From Alentia gelatinosa (taxonomy: Eukaryota; Annelida; Polychaeta; Phyllodocida; Polynoidae), in assembly GCA_950022655.1 (NCBI GenBank), contig OX465592.1, positions 4,084,623 through 4,148,622 on the forward strand: 64,000 nucleotides of DNA, read 5' to 3'. Made by a program: the position numbers and the translations under genes. The stretch's first letter is position 1. Each line of letters starts with the position of its first letter. Positions 53,701 to 62,199 of this stretch are shown in pieces. The notes beneath the pieces were generated by a model. The model searched no databases, was not told the origin of the DNA, and saw nothing but the letters and a program-made list of their open reading frames with translations.

Positions 53701-56665
53701 TGAACCCGCCACCTGGTGTTCTGTTTAACATCGGGGTCAAGATGGCCGCCTCAATTTTGCATTCAAACAAGGAACGCGGTTTTGAGGCATGTTACAAGTT
53801 ATACATTTTTTTCATGATCTTTTGATCACAGATATAGGCAAGTCAAGTTTCCATGAACAGTTAATAATATTACCCCGTGATCTTTTGATCACACGATGTT
53901 CATCATCAGAAGCTCTTCCTTAATCTTCGTTTTAAATAGGTCACCCCTTGGTAGTAACTGGGTATCCGCATTTAGCTGGTTCCATAATTTGTTTCCTTGG
54001 TAAAGGGGGGAATTTAGATTCCTGGACCAGTCACACTGCAACATAATTCATCTTAATTTTGTATAATCATAATTTGTTCACAATCAAAGACTTGAGGAAG
54101 TCTACTATGTGCCCTATGTTGGCGATTGTAATGAGAGATGTCCTTGTCATCTTTGCAGCTATCTTCGTAACTATCCAGCTGGTGGTCACCTCCTTCTCCA
54201 TCATCTTCTCCACCTTAATTCTCCGGCTGCATCACAAGAACTCCCCCAAGCGACCTCCCCGAGCCATGCGCACCTTCTTCCTTGGATACTTGGCGAAGGT
54301 TTTATGTCTCGGGGACCAGAGGAGAGAGGTAATTATCACCTACCATATATAAGGCACAGACTGATTGCTAGTTCCGCCATCATCTGTCAGGGAATTGTGA
54401 GATAGCGCCACTGTAGTCGGGGGACAACCACTATTTTCTGCTGTCATAATCTATAGATAATTGTGAGACGAGGCTAAAACCCTTTTATGGCAAACCCCAA
54501 ATTATTTTTTTTAATAAAATCCATTGATAACTGGAGCCGCCACCTGGTAATTTGTTAATGTCGGGAGTGGGGAGATGGGTGCATACATAATACAACAGCT
54601 ATGTGCCCCATAAAATGTGTAAATTCTGTCAGATCTAGACTAGCAGATTGAAGCACCACGAGAGTGAGATTCTCATGTAGAGGAAATCTGGTATCTGTTT
54701 TTCTTTCTTAGATGTCTTTAATCAAATGCACTTACTTTCTTATCCCTTATCGCTAGTCTTGCTGAAAACATAAGAATTGTAGTGTTCTGATCCCTTTACA
54801 TTGAGACTTGAGTATGAGACTAAGAGCTTATGCGCGTATAAAGCATCGGCTTATCATACAATATCTATGTGGTGTGGGAATTAAAAGAACTCTCACCTAG
54901 ATAAATGTGTAGGGGTGGGATTTCTACCTAAATTCATTACATAGATTTGATCACCACCCTTATGGTGTAAAAGAACCTTGAGAAAGTCTGGTGAGAACCT
55001 GTAATTGTCAACTGGACGTTAAATCAAACCAACAAACCAACTCCCAAAGATGTCTTCTCTTGTGTTGGTGGCAGACTAAGGAAGAGGAGGAAGAAGCCTC
55101 GTGGGCGACTAAAAATACAAACATCAAGAACAGTTTGGCCGATTTGAAGGAGGTGGAGAAGAAGGCTGACGAATTGAAGGGAATGTCTCCTGGAAACCGC
55201 AGACTGTTGGAGTACATGAATATCATGGTACAGAAAATAAAGGGTGAGTGGTCCTGTATTTTCTCATTCTGACACTGTTCCCTCTTGTTTTGAGCATGGG
55301 GGACTAAAGACGAAACCAACAAGTTTTGGTCAAAGTCATCATTTTCCATGAGTTTGATGCAGAGTGATATGAACAAGGCGAACCGGAGTAAATATCGCAT
55401 AACGTTGACTAAAACGAGTTGCTTTCTGTATCTATCTCACCTCTGTAGATACAAAGAGACACACAGGATAAATGACATCACAGACTATGTAGAACAGACT
55501 TTATTACCCACCTGATACGGAGTCTCCATACTAAGCCTATGGAGTCTACGGATCACTATTATTACCCACCTGATACGGAGTCTCCATACTAAGCCTATGG
55601 AGATTACAGATCGCTACTGAGGAGGATACGGACCTGCGGAATCTCCTAGGAGGATACGGATTTTTGAGATGAAAGTAGTCCCAAACATAACTTCTTAATT
55701 ACGTTGAAAAGTTTTCTAACGATCATATTTATTGCTTAAATCTAAAAATAAGTGAGTAATAAATACAACATTACCATAATTTCGATCTGTGTGGCCGTAT
55801 TCTCCTTGTAGTTGACGCTACGCAATATTCCTCGCTATCGCTCGGAGTATTACTACGCGTCAACTATGCGGAGAATACGGCCACTCAGATCGAAATCATG
55901 GTAATATTGTGTATTTATTACCCACCAAATACGTAGTCTCCATAGGAAATGTATAGAGGACCTCGATTCGGCCACCCGGAGATTCTGACATGTCAGAATC
56001 TCCTGCGGGACTGAATGTACTTCGAAAATAAATTTCTAGAAGGTTTATTCAATGCCAATTATCTAGAATTAATCATAGTTATGTCATTTACCATCAGAAA
56101 TCACTGTCATAACACACTTAGCATGCAAAAATGACAGGTAAATGGCGAACTATATTATTGGTGTGAGTCTACACCGAATTACTGCCACGCTTCATAGTGC
56201 TGTGTCTTGAACTAAATGGCATACAGAAACTTTTTAATTGCAATAGACTTGTTATCAATGTTGTAGATGGGTAATAAATACAATAACAACTGGTTTTGTA
56301 TACGAGCGATCGTAATCTCCTCGTAGTTGACGACGTAATATCCTTGCTAATCGCTCGGATATTACTACGCGTCAGTTACTCGGAGATTACGGCAACTCGT
56401 ACACAAAACCAGTCATTATTGTGTATGTAATACTCATAGGGACATGGAGAACAAGTTTATATCAATGTTAAGCCTCTAGAACAAAAATTACCCATGTATG
56501 TTTATTATCTTTATGGTTACAGACGACAACGAGGCTGGAGAGATCTCGGACGAGTGGAAAAGAATCGCATATGTGATCGACTGGTTTTGTTTTTGGCTTT
56601 TTAGTATCGGTATCGTCACAGCCACAGCTACTGTTTTTATCCAAGGCACTACTGCCCCAAGTTAG
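41654..56665 (+). CDS. Cys-loop ligand-gated ion channel subunit, nicotinic acetylcholine receptor type, 10 exons, 463 aa
   Basis: Exons 41654-41717, 45706-45845, 46752-46796, 49184-49293, 50595-50799, 51550-51744, 52860-53010, 54159-54328, 55075-55243 and 56523-56665 join in phase (1392 bases). Exon 3 (45 b) and exon 4 (110 b) have the sizes typical of nicotinic receptor genes. Residues 1-24 are a signal peptide; the ligand-binding domain follows with W85, W111 and the Cys-loop C155-C169 (13 residues between, holding FPFDNHD). M1 is about 240-264. M2 follows GEK with E270 (-1'), L280 (9') and E291 (20'), the signature of cation channels. M3 is about 304-328. The M3-M4 loop is short and holds an acidic, Lys-rich helix; M4 is about 436-458. 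There is only one Cys (C211) in loop C and no Trp in loop B, so this is a non-alpha, divergent subunit. It probably assembles with other subunits in the plasma membrane. Confidence 0.94.
41766..42415. repeat. 82-bp tandem array in receptor intron 1 (about 8 copies)
   Basis: GATTCACACGATGGGATCC recurs at 41771, 41853, 41935 and so on at an exact 82-bp period. It shares TTTGTCTGAGACAAATCCTG with the arrays at 17.7 and 46.2 kb. 42500-42540 has the inverted GAATCTCATGAGATTTTG arm. Confidence 0.9.
43005..43655. repeat. 10-bp minisatellite GGAGTGTGTG
   Basis: About 60 units with interspersed TTTATGTGTGTG variants. Six long open frames on both strands are repeat artefacts. Confidence 0.95.
43900..44000. 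repeat. Hairpin with GTTTGGATA arms
   Basis: GTTTGTTTGGATATAAAATA pairs with TATTTTTATCCAAACAAGC around CCACAAGCTCGTAGAGTGAG. The centre vaguely follows the motif of the double-hairpin elements. Confidence 0.5.
44160..44405. repeat. TATGGTGGTAC hairpin plus CCCCTTAAGCGTGGTG array
   Basis: 44160-44235 resembles 50035-50125 (CCATACCAGCACAGT). 44265-44400 is a short pogo-type array ending AAGCGGGATTTTACTATA. 44405-45130 shows no named feature. Confidence 0.6.
45130..45695. mobile_element. GTATACCA-family element with 68-bp array
   Basis: 45340-45690 has about five units of CATACATTCTCAATGGGGAC with CCATGGATAATAAACAATGG. 45130-45330 is the body seen at 770-1130 and 49310-49640. The array ends 16 bases before receptor exon 2. 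Confidence 0.75.
45706..45845 (+). CDS. Receptor gene, exon 2
   Basis: The acceptor AATTCTCAG is chosen over the CACAG eight bases later because only it keeps phase. It encodes VAQGKNAEQELYNTLFNGY then NPDIRPIHNTS, the N-terminal helix and first strand of the receptor family, with a sequon at N49. Donor ATG|GTACGT. Confidence 0.9.
45905..46165. repeat. CTACGAT/ATCGTAG word element
   Basis: Built of CTACGAT, ATCGTAG, TATCGGGAGG and TACGAAA words in both orientations, similar in style to 47699-47958. Confidence 0.55.
46165..46640. mobile_element. Palindromic element of the TTTGTCTGAGACAAATCCTG family
   Basis: GTACCTCACAGGGTGTTTGT against GAGATTTTGAACCCTGTGAG, with two copies of the right arm (46365-46430 and 46432-46500). 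Confidence 0.7.
46752..46796 (+). CDS. Receptor gene, exon 3 (45 bases)
   Basis: Encodes NEREQSISFYAFLLM between a T-rich acceptor and ATG|GTGAGT. The 45-base length and position are those of exon 3 in nicotinic receptor genes across animals. Confidence 0.9.
47287..47577. mobile_element. Double-hairpin element, receptor intron 3
   Basis: Hairpin 1: GAAACCAACTTGTGTTG to CAAAACGAGTTGCTTTC around the centre AACGAGGCGACAGCCGAGTG. Hairpin 2: TTTATCTCACCCCC to ACAAGGGGTGAGATGAA, with TGTTAAGCCTATGGG. Confidence 0.8.
47699..47958. mobile_element. Fold-back element with GGCGTCCACC ends, ATCGTAG words
   Basis: GGCGTCCACCTACTACGAT at the left is perfectly inverted at the right (47940-47958). The interior uses ATCGTAG, CGATAT and ATCGGGAGG words. 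Confidence 0.8.
47960..48310. repeat. Single arm, ACTAGGAGCAAATAG family
   Basis: Near-identical to 15630-15990. Confidence 0.7.
48310..48545. repeat. GATATGTCTTACCTCCTTTG element (partner 61335-61510)
   Basis: Shared words include ATCTTACAGT, GATATGTC, ACCTCCTTTG and TGGTGCTCC. Confidence 0.6.
48755..49130. mobile_element. pogo/Tigger-like MITE with subterminal array
   Basis: TACAGTAAAACCCC at the left and GGGGTTTTACTGTA at the right form a perfect 14-base inverted repeat starting and ending in TA. In between are about 18 units of CCCCGCTTAAGGGGACA. It ends 54 bases before receptor exon 4. Confidence 0.72.
49184..49293 (+). CDS. Receptor gene, exon 4 (loops D and A)
   Basis: 110 bases, the conserved size. 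Encodes AWTDEFLTWDPANHSSV then KKVWAPSLGLLN. W85 corresponds to the loop D Trp and W111 to the VW.P of loop A; the usual Asp after P is Ser. Donor AATAG|GTAGGA. Phase 2. Confidence 0.93.
49310..49720. mobile_element. GTATACCA-family element
   Basis: GGACAGGCAGCCGTAAACCA and ACAGAGCCGCCTGTCCATAA form the hairpin; the tail has CCATATATTTCCGATGGGGG. Confidence 0.7.
50035..50125. repeat. TATGGTGGTAC hairpin
   Basis: AGTATGGTGGTACGGCGCCA with CCATACCAGCACAGTATGG; the relative is at 44160-44235. 49725-50030 before it is unremarkable. Confidence 0.55.
50145..50544. mobile_element. Double-hairpin element, receptor intron 4
   Basis: Hairpin 1: GAACGAGAGTTAGCCTG to CAGGCTAACTCGAGTTC around the centre ACACGAGGCGATAGCCGAGT. 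Hairpin 2: TTTATCCTACCCCG to TTAGGGGTAGGATAAG with GTTAAGTCTATGGCGG. It ends about 50 bases before exon 5. Confidence 0.8.
50595..50799 (+). CDS. Receptor gene, exon 5 (Cys-loop)
   Basis: Encodes residues 120-188 with C155 and C169, separated by 13 residues containing FPFD. After the Cys-loop, the stretch expected to carry the loop B Trp reads TSTSFDSRHVQFVPM. Donor ATG|GTAAAC, followed at once by a 24-base tandem repeat. Confidence 0.94.
50803..50922 (+). repeat. 24-bp tandem repeat abutting the exon 5 donor
   Basis: AACTTACCTAGCTTTTAAAG units start at 50803, 50827, 50851, 50875 and 50899. The first begins three bases into the intron. 50940-51540 that follows is AT-rich intron. Confidence 0.93.
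51550..51744 (+). CDS. Receptor gene, exon 6 (loop C and start of M1)
   Basis: Encodes LLLDFYGQNGQWELTNSSC then the loop C region with a single Cys and the end of the ligand domain (IFKFNLARKNMFHLL), running into M1 (NMIVPLIL) with its conserved Pro. Donor CTG|GTAAGA. Confidence 0.93.
52140..52325. repeat. Dispersed repeat holding the empty site of the 14.2-kb insertion
   Basis: Matches 14115-14179 joined to 14496-14640: ATTGTGTACTGAACCCTGTG, then GCAGTACACTGTTATACTG and TGACATGTCTTTTATGCC. 52325-52600 is AT-rich with a TA run. Confidence 0.75.
52860..53010 (+). CDS. Receptor gene, exon 7 (end of M1, M2)
   Basis: Encodes TIMLVPMLFLLPADSGEK then LGLGVTVLLALSVFLLSL and SEMTPETSNYVPIM. GEK plus the 9' Leu and 20' Glu mark a cation-selective pore. 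The donor ATGA|GTGAGC is the first of four identical tandem copies. Confidence 0.94.
52995..53120 (+). repeat. 29-bp tandem duplication of the exon 7 donor
   Basis: ATCATGAGTGAGCCAATCAA occurs four times; GTGAGCC starts at 53011, 53040, 53069 and 53098. Only the first follows the coding exon. Confidence 0.95.
53275..53460. mobile_element. Double-hairpin element, inverted, family of 4912-5165
   Basis: AGATAAATTCAGAAACCTAT leads into hairpin 1 with GACGCGTCTTCGCCTTGTGA at the centre and CTCATGAGTTTCC-like closing. The centre is the reverse complement of the 5-kb copy's. 53520-54100 and 54350-54560 hold related AGTTCCGCCATCATC repeats also found near 20300 and 47030. Confidence 0.6.
54159..54328 (+). 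CDS. Receptor gene, exon 8 (M3 and loop start)
   Basis: Encodes IFVTIQLVVTSFSIIFST then LILRLHHKNSPKRPP and MRTFFLGYLAKVLCL. It holds M3 and the conserved cytosolic HH+NSP...MP..(V/M)R motif. Donor AGAGAG|GTAATT. Confidence 0.94.
54880..55055 (+). mobile_element. SINE-like repeat, partner of 16880-17095
   Basis: AAGAACTCTCACCTAGATAA to GGACGTTAAATCAAACCAAC, inverse of the 17-kb copy. It ends 20 bases before receptor exon 9. Confidence 0.5.
55075..55243 (+). CDS. Receptor gene, exon 9 (M3-M4 loop)
   Basis: Encodes TKEEEEEASWATKNTN, then a charged, coiled-coil-like helix (LADLKEVEKKADELKG) and EYMNIMVQKIK. It corresponds to the MA helix region before M4. Donor AAGG|GTGAGT. Confidence 0.9.
55311..56480. 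mobile_element. Double-hairpin element interrupted by nested MITEs
   Basis: 55311-55495 is the first part of a 47.3-kb-type element (GAAACCAACAAGTTTTGGTC; centre GAACAAGGCGAACCGGAG). Its second part (ATACTCATAGGGACATGGAG, TGTTAAGCCTC) resumes at 56429. In between are TTATTACCCACCT MITEs (55500-55915, with a doubled end at 55500/55559) and 55910-56425. Confidence 0.75.
56523..56665 (+). CDS. Receptor gene, exon 10 (M4 and stop)
   Basis: Encodes DEWKRIAYVIDWFCFWLF then SIGIVTATATVFIQG and stops TAG. W..(V/I)A.V.DR.. of the family is recognisable, with DW in place of DR. Acceptor TTACAG. Confidence 0.93.
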
Positions 56666-56666
56666 A

Positions 56667-56672
56667 AATAAA
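56667..56672 (+). terminator. AATAAA next to the receptor stop codon
   Basis: AATAAA starts two bases after the stop codon. If used, the 3' UTR would be unusually short. Further AATAAA hexamers at about 57020 and 57030 are alternatives. Confidence 0.4.
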
Positions 56673-56819
56673 AGAATATTTGAGATCATCTAACACCTAC
56701 TATTATCTTATTATTATATGGTATAATATTTGAAAAGTACACCTTGTTAAAGTAGATACTAAAACCTTATCATCTTATAAAGAAATTGGCTTGTACCCAT
56801 ATTATGAACTATTAACTCT

Positions 56820-57045
56820 TGCACCACCCAGTAGGGGGCACTACAGTGTTAGTATGATATCCCATAATTCTCGTCACCAGGGCAACCTGCTAATAGGTAT
56901 ATAAGGGACAATCTTAGGCAATCTCATCACTTATCTCTCAGTCCCTGATGAAGGCCCTTGGGTGCCAAAACTAGTAGGACAACTGAAAAAGTGAAACCAA
57001 TTGTAACTTATGTTGAATTAATAAAACTGAGGAAATAAAAGAAGA
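56820..57045. repeat. Repeat with CTGATGAAGGCCC word
   Basis: CCACCCAGTAGGGGGCACTA through CCCTGATGAAGGCCCTTGGG to AATAAAACTGAGG. Possible relic of a retroelement end (see findings). 57050-58600 beyond has no feature I can support. Confidence 0.35.
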
Positions 57046-58609
57046 CGAAGTACTTGGGTATTACTTGGTTAGTGGCTCAAACACCTTACAGAAATAAAAG
57101 AAATACTAAATACAACGTTAAGCCACTCAAAAAGAACCCCAGTTTCCCATCATCCCTCTTATTACATCAGCTGCTGAAACAAACACTGTTATTAGAATGT
57201 ATATATTGACTGAAATGACTGGTTTATGTTTCAAAACTGTGATAGACATGTATCCCAATGAGCCTTTTTTGAGTTTCCTGTGATATAAACATTGATGACC
57301 TTTATACACTGAATGTAATACTTATTTAATGTGCATTCAAAACGGTGAACACACTAAAAAGACTATTATTGTTTGGAAAATTACTGATGGTTGACGTTCA
57401 ACCACTAAATAGGAACTTTGTTTCCTGTATAGACAATGTGTAAAGAACCGTTTAATTTTATGCCTTGAACAAAACTTCCTTTACTTGAGAAATGTTTATT
57501 ATGTCACCTGTATAACTATTCATCTGGTATTTAAGTAACAAATTGGTCATATAAACGACCAACTGATTGTAAAAATTCTTAGCTCAATGATTATATGTGA
57601 TTTACAATGATTATCCATACTGTAAGGGTAAATCATACCGGTTGTAAAACTGAAGCCCTTGCAGTCTGGATAAAGAATGTAAAAAAAACAAAAAACAACT
57701 TGTTTCTCATCATTGGGTGAAACCTTGATAGAACTTATGAAAGGTATGTGTATTGGTATCAAATTAAAGCTCCTGATGTCAGGGATGCATTCAACGTGGT
57801 ATTATGTGTTTCTATGTGTTCCCAAAACCGTGGTATTCATATCTCTCCTCATATTGCCTACACAACCAATAGTTCTGTGCTGCTACCTATTGTCAAACTA
57901 TGGTACTTGTCACAGCACTTGTAACACCTTTTCATATTAAAAACAGTAAAATGAAACAATTGCAGATGACAGGCTGCTACAAATGTCAAAATAAAGACTT
58001 GCTCAAAAATACATAAATTTGCAGATTCAAATGTTCCCACTTCTATACCACAAAGTTTATTGATAGATCTTGTGAGAAACACATCAAACTACTTTTAATT
58101 ACATATATTAATCATGTACAGAGAGTTCAAACATCGACTTTTGATACGCCGGTCGAGCGATAATAGCAAAAAGCTAGGGTGCCCTAAAATGACAAAACCC
58201 TTTGCCTGCTGGAGCCTCGTTTTGGTTTCAATGTTCCGCTCCTGAGAATATGTGCCTTCGAACAACAAATCCAAAAGAACAACCTTAATAGACAAGCCTG
58301 TTCACATGTCAGAATAATGGGGCACTCAAATAAATCAACTCTGAATACGTTCAAGAGAACCAAAATCATTATAGTCTAAATGTTTTCCTCACAGCAATCA
58401 AACATACAGCAGGTAGGTTGGCGTCAAATACATAGACTTGTTGCCGACGTTGTATGGTGATACCCTTGAACCGTAACCCACAATTAATGCAGTTTAACGG
58501 TTTTTATAATTCTTCAAATAGGAAAATCCGATATCAGAAATAGAAATTTCAGCTATTTCTACATGTATATCCGAAATCATATTCTGGTTCTTCAAATATA
58601 AATGGGAAA

Positions 58610-59215
58610 ACTATGGTTCATGTGGTCGTGGTGTGCCCAGCCATTCGCAAGCGGAACTTGTATTTACCCTGGGGGAAAATCGGGAGTTTAGTAAAACCTC
58701 TGGAGGGCGAACTGTTGTTGGTAGTGCAGGAGTCACGAAGCTTCGTCCATATGACACCAGGAGACGTGGCAGTTGTGAAACCGGCGTCGACTGTAGTACT
58801 TTCCGTTGTCGCCAGGGGCCAGGCACGAGAGGAAGTAAAGGCCGTGCTCCATTGTGCCGATCCACTGGAGATTGATGGTCGTCGAGCAATCTTAACCCTA
58901 TCTCCTCCCCTTCTCCGATAGTTCTTACCCTTGGTTCTTCCCTTGATCTTACCTCGGTCAGCGCCGCTGCTCCACTTCGGCGACCGGCTGGAGACGGGGT
59001 TTTTCCCAGTCCTCAGTGGATCGGCTCTCAATCTCCGGTATGGAGCACTGCTAGGAGTTTGAGCACCGATCGTTGGGGGTGGGGGGGGGGGGGGGGGATC
59101 GAAACTCTAGCTCCACTGCAGCTCCACTATCGGCGACTGGGAACCGATCGGTCGGTGACCAAATCAATCTCCAGTGGATCGGCGCAATGGAGCATGGCCT
59201 TTATTAAACCGGCAT
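58610..59215. mobile_element. Fold-back element, CCGATC words
   Basis: GCTCCATTGTGCCGATCCAC near 58850 is inverted at 59173-59196. The interior is rich in CGATCGG, CGGCGACTGG and CTCCGG words, with a G-run at 59080-59097. Overlapping open frames on both strands reflect this composition. Confidence 0.55.
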
Positions 59216-59457
59216 TCACGTGGACCCTGAATTATAAAAGTGTTAACGCGGGGTGGGCGCTTACGCGGGGTGTCCGTTATGCGAGGTTCTAGTGTATACT
59301 ACATCTTTAAGGGCAGATTCCACCAGGACGTCCGATATCTGCCGATCATGGCCGATTTGTTGACTCGCTAGGTCGGGATGAATCGTGTGACAATATCTGG
59401 TTGAATTGCAGTAGTGGAATAGCCCCCTTTGAGCGATAATATGTACTCCACACGTTG

Positions 59458-59560
59458 TTTATTACCCACCTATTACGTAGTCTCCATAGGAAATATATAG
59501 GGCTCCTGAAATTCGCTACCCATTCTGATATGCCAGAGTCTCCAGGATGGAAAAGGACAA
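59458..59560. repeat. Fragment of the TTATTACCCACC MITE
   Basis: TTTATTACCCACCTATTACG with AGTCTCCATAGGAAATATAT; truncated. Confidence 0.6.
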
Positions 59561-59727
59561 CTAAATTAAAAGATTACGTCTGGAAGGGTTTTTCTTTAAA
59601 ATTTCGTTGATTAAAGCGATAATATTCATCTAATCTATCACCATAAATAGAGGTTTATATTGTTGTACATGCTTAAAACATAGAGTAATGGGGTACTCGG
59701 AGATTATGACCACTCGTATACAAAACC

Positions 59728-59945
59728 TATTTATATTTTTATTGTTATTGCTATTGCTTTTATTGTTTTTGTTGTTGTTATTATTATAATTACTATTATC
59801 ATTATTATCATTATTGATATTAGTATCATTATTATCAGTATCATTATTATCATTATTATAATTATCATCATCAGCATTATTATCATTATCATTATTATCA
59901 TTATTATTATTATTATCATTATTATGATTAGTATTATTATTGTGT
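59728..59945. repeat. (ATT/ATC)n microsatellite
   Basis: About 215 bases of TTATTATCATTATTATC type; the Asn/Asp-rich and Ile-rich minus-strand frames come from this. Confidence 0.93.
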
Positions 59946-60564
59946 ATACAAGATTTACCACGATCAAGAAAGATGCAGCAAGACACTGCCCGACCCTGCC
60001 AGGCAAAATAAATTGAATCAGCGCTTAAAGATACTGTTCGGAACCACCAGATCTTGTCCGTCTGCCATTGAGATGCTTTCAAGCCGTGTTAAATTAGCAT
60101 GTAAAAGATCGTCCCCCTTTCACCAGCTTAATCTCCACCCGTCTGCCGCTACAAAAAACACTCGAGCAATTAAGAGAGGATATTGTTATGACTAATTACA
60201 CGTACAAGTGTAAGCTCCTCCAAACGGGCACCTGATTAGTGGTCCTCTTTTCTTCGTGGGTGTTTGTGTGGCGAGTAATTAACGACTTCCCGCTAATTGA
60301 TCCGCCAGTTGTCGCTACAGTCGCCACGCCATGTCAGCACCGGATCCGGAACAAGTGGGACCACCCTGTCGAAAGGCATTATGGGTGACACATGGCCATT
60401 GTCCTGTGGGCGCCGCCATCTTGGGTGCTTGAGCAAACACAATGCGCACGCGCCGGAGTTAATTTCATTTCATTAACGGCGGTGTGTTGTTGCCTGAGGT
60501 GGAGGTTTTAATCTGTGCCGGTAGGCGGAGCGGCAAAACGAGGCGACGTTTAGATGAAATGTTA

Positions 60565-61300
60565 GACTGGCTCCAGTCCCTGCATCCTATGACTACCCTC
60601 CTTGCTGGGATACAGTCTCTATATCCTATGGCTACCCCTCCTTGCTGGGATACAGGCTCCAGTCCCTGCATCCTATGGCTACCCCTCCTCACTGGGATAC
60701 TGGCTCCAGTCCCTGCATCCTATGGCTACTCTCCTCACTGGGATACTGGTTCCAGTCCCTGCATCCTATGGCTACTCTCCTCACTGGGATACTGGCTCCA
60801 GTCCCTGCATCCTATGGCTACCCTCCTCACTGGGATACAGGATCCAGTCCCTGCATCCTATGGCTACCCTCCTCACTGGGATACTGGCTCTAGTCCCTGC
60901 ATCCTATGGCTACCCTCCTCGCTGGGATACTGGCTCCAGTCCCTGCATCCTATGGCTACCCTCCTCGCTGGGATACTGGCTCCAGTCCCTGCATCCTTTG
61001 GCTACCCTCCTCGCTGTGATACTGGCTCCAGTCCCTGCATCCTTTGGCTACCCTCTTCACTGGGATACTGGCTCCAGTCCCTGCACCCTATGGCTACCCT
61101 CCTCACTGGGATACCGGCTTCAGTTCCTGCATCCTATGTCTACCCTCCTCGCACGGATACAGTCCCTACATCCTATGGCTACCCCTCCTCACTGGGATAC
61201 TGGCTCCAGTCCCTGCATCCTATGGCTACCCCTCCTCACTAGGATACTGGCTCCAGTCCCTGCATCCTATGGCTACCCTCCTCGCTGGGGTACTAGGGCT
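60565..61300. repeat. About 46-bp tandem array (about 15 copies)
   Basis: CTGGCTCCAGTCCCTGCATC with CTATGGCTACCCTCCTCACT. It is open in several frames (about 250 codons) but is not a gene. Confidence 0.92.
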
Positions 61301-61334
61301 GGTAAAGGGCTGATTCCACCAACACGATGGATTT

Positions 61335-61515
61335 GCCATGTTATATCTTGGTATATCTTGTAATATCTTACAGTGTAGCGATATGTCGCACCTCCTTTGT
61401 CGCAAAACGTTGCCACGCGATGTTGTGTGTATGATCTGGTGCTCCACCACCGCGACACCTCAAAACACATCATGACAAATAGGCATGCGATTATTCAAAC
61501 CTAACCCAAGATAAC
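61335..61515. repeat. Relative of 48310-48545
   Basis: GATATGTCGCACCTCCTTTG, TTGCCACGCGATGTTGTGTG and TGGTGCTCCACCACCGCG. Confidence 0.6.
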
Positions 61516-61844
61516 CAACCAGAAAATTGGAGGAGGAAGGGGTAGGAGGAGGTGTAGGGTTACAGGGAGCGACTGGGGGGACATATACAGGAGGTTCTGT
61601 TCCTACTGGACAAGTCTTTGATTCCTGGGCCAGTCAGAGAAGGATACACACTAAAATCCTTACATACTTTAATGAGCTTTATTCTGATTGTGTTTAATCA
61701 TTTAATGGATGTTCATGATCATAGACTTAAGCAAGTTATGGGCCAGTCACAGATGGTTACATACCAAAACGAACTTTTTTCTGACTGTGTTTTAACATTC
61801 AATGAATGTTCATAATCAGAGACTTGAGCAAGTTTAACAAAACG

Positions 61845-62110
61845 TCCGCACCGCGGCGCCACAAAGCGCACAAGAAACCAGCGAACATTGAGCGATAAAT
61901 CAGCGGTGTCCCCCGCCCGCGTCTCGCTGTCCAGTACGCGTGCGCAGATGCGGGAGAAGTCATGTGACCAGGTTACCAGATGTCCCGGATGAGACCAGCT
62001 GTCATGGTTGGGTGGTTACACGAGGGTAGGTCGGTGGTTGACATGGTCACTGATCAATAAAGTAAAGACCTTTCTGGCTTCCCACTCTTACCCGACAACT
62101 ATTCGTCATG
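61845..62110 (+). promoter_or_regulatory. CpG-rich patch followed by ATGGCGGAA
   Basis: GTCCGCACCGCGGCGCCACA, CCCCCGCCCGCGTCTCGC and AGTACGCGTGCGCAGATGCG (NRF1-like) are out of keeping with the AT-rich surroundings. An ATG at 62108 opens MAEFTAELATFILAW with a weak donor (CTGGTATAT). This could be the 5' end of a gene continuing to the right; no second exon was found. Confidence 0.3.
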
Positions 62111-62199
62111 GCGGAATTCACAGCCGAGCTCGCTACTTTTATCTTAGCCTGGTATATTAGGGGAACTAGTTAACCTAATTGGGAAGGCATATCGTACCG

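Noticed and set aside
58613..58921. 102-codon frame MVHVVVVCPAIRKRN... as a gene
   Set aside because: It lies inside a fold-back element with open frames on both strands, no splice signals and no recognisable domain.
60484..61363. Two plus-strand frames of about 250 codons
   Set aside because: A 46-bp tandem array read in rotating frames; Met starts fall within the array and there is no flanking gene structure.
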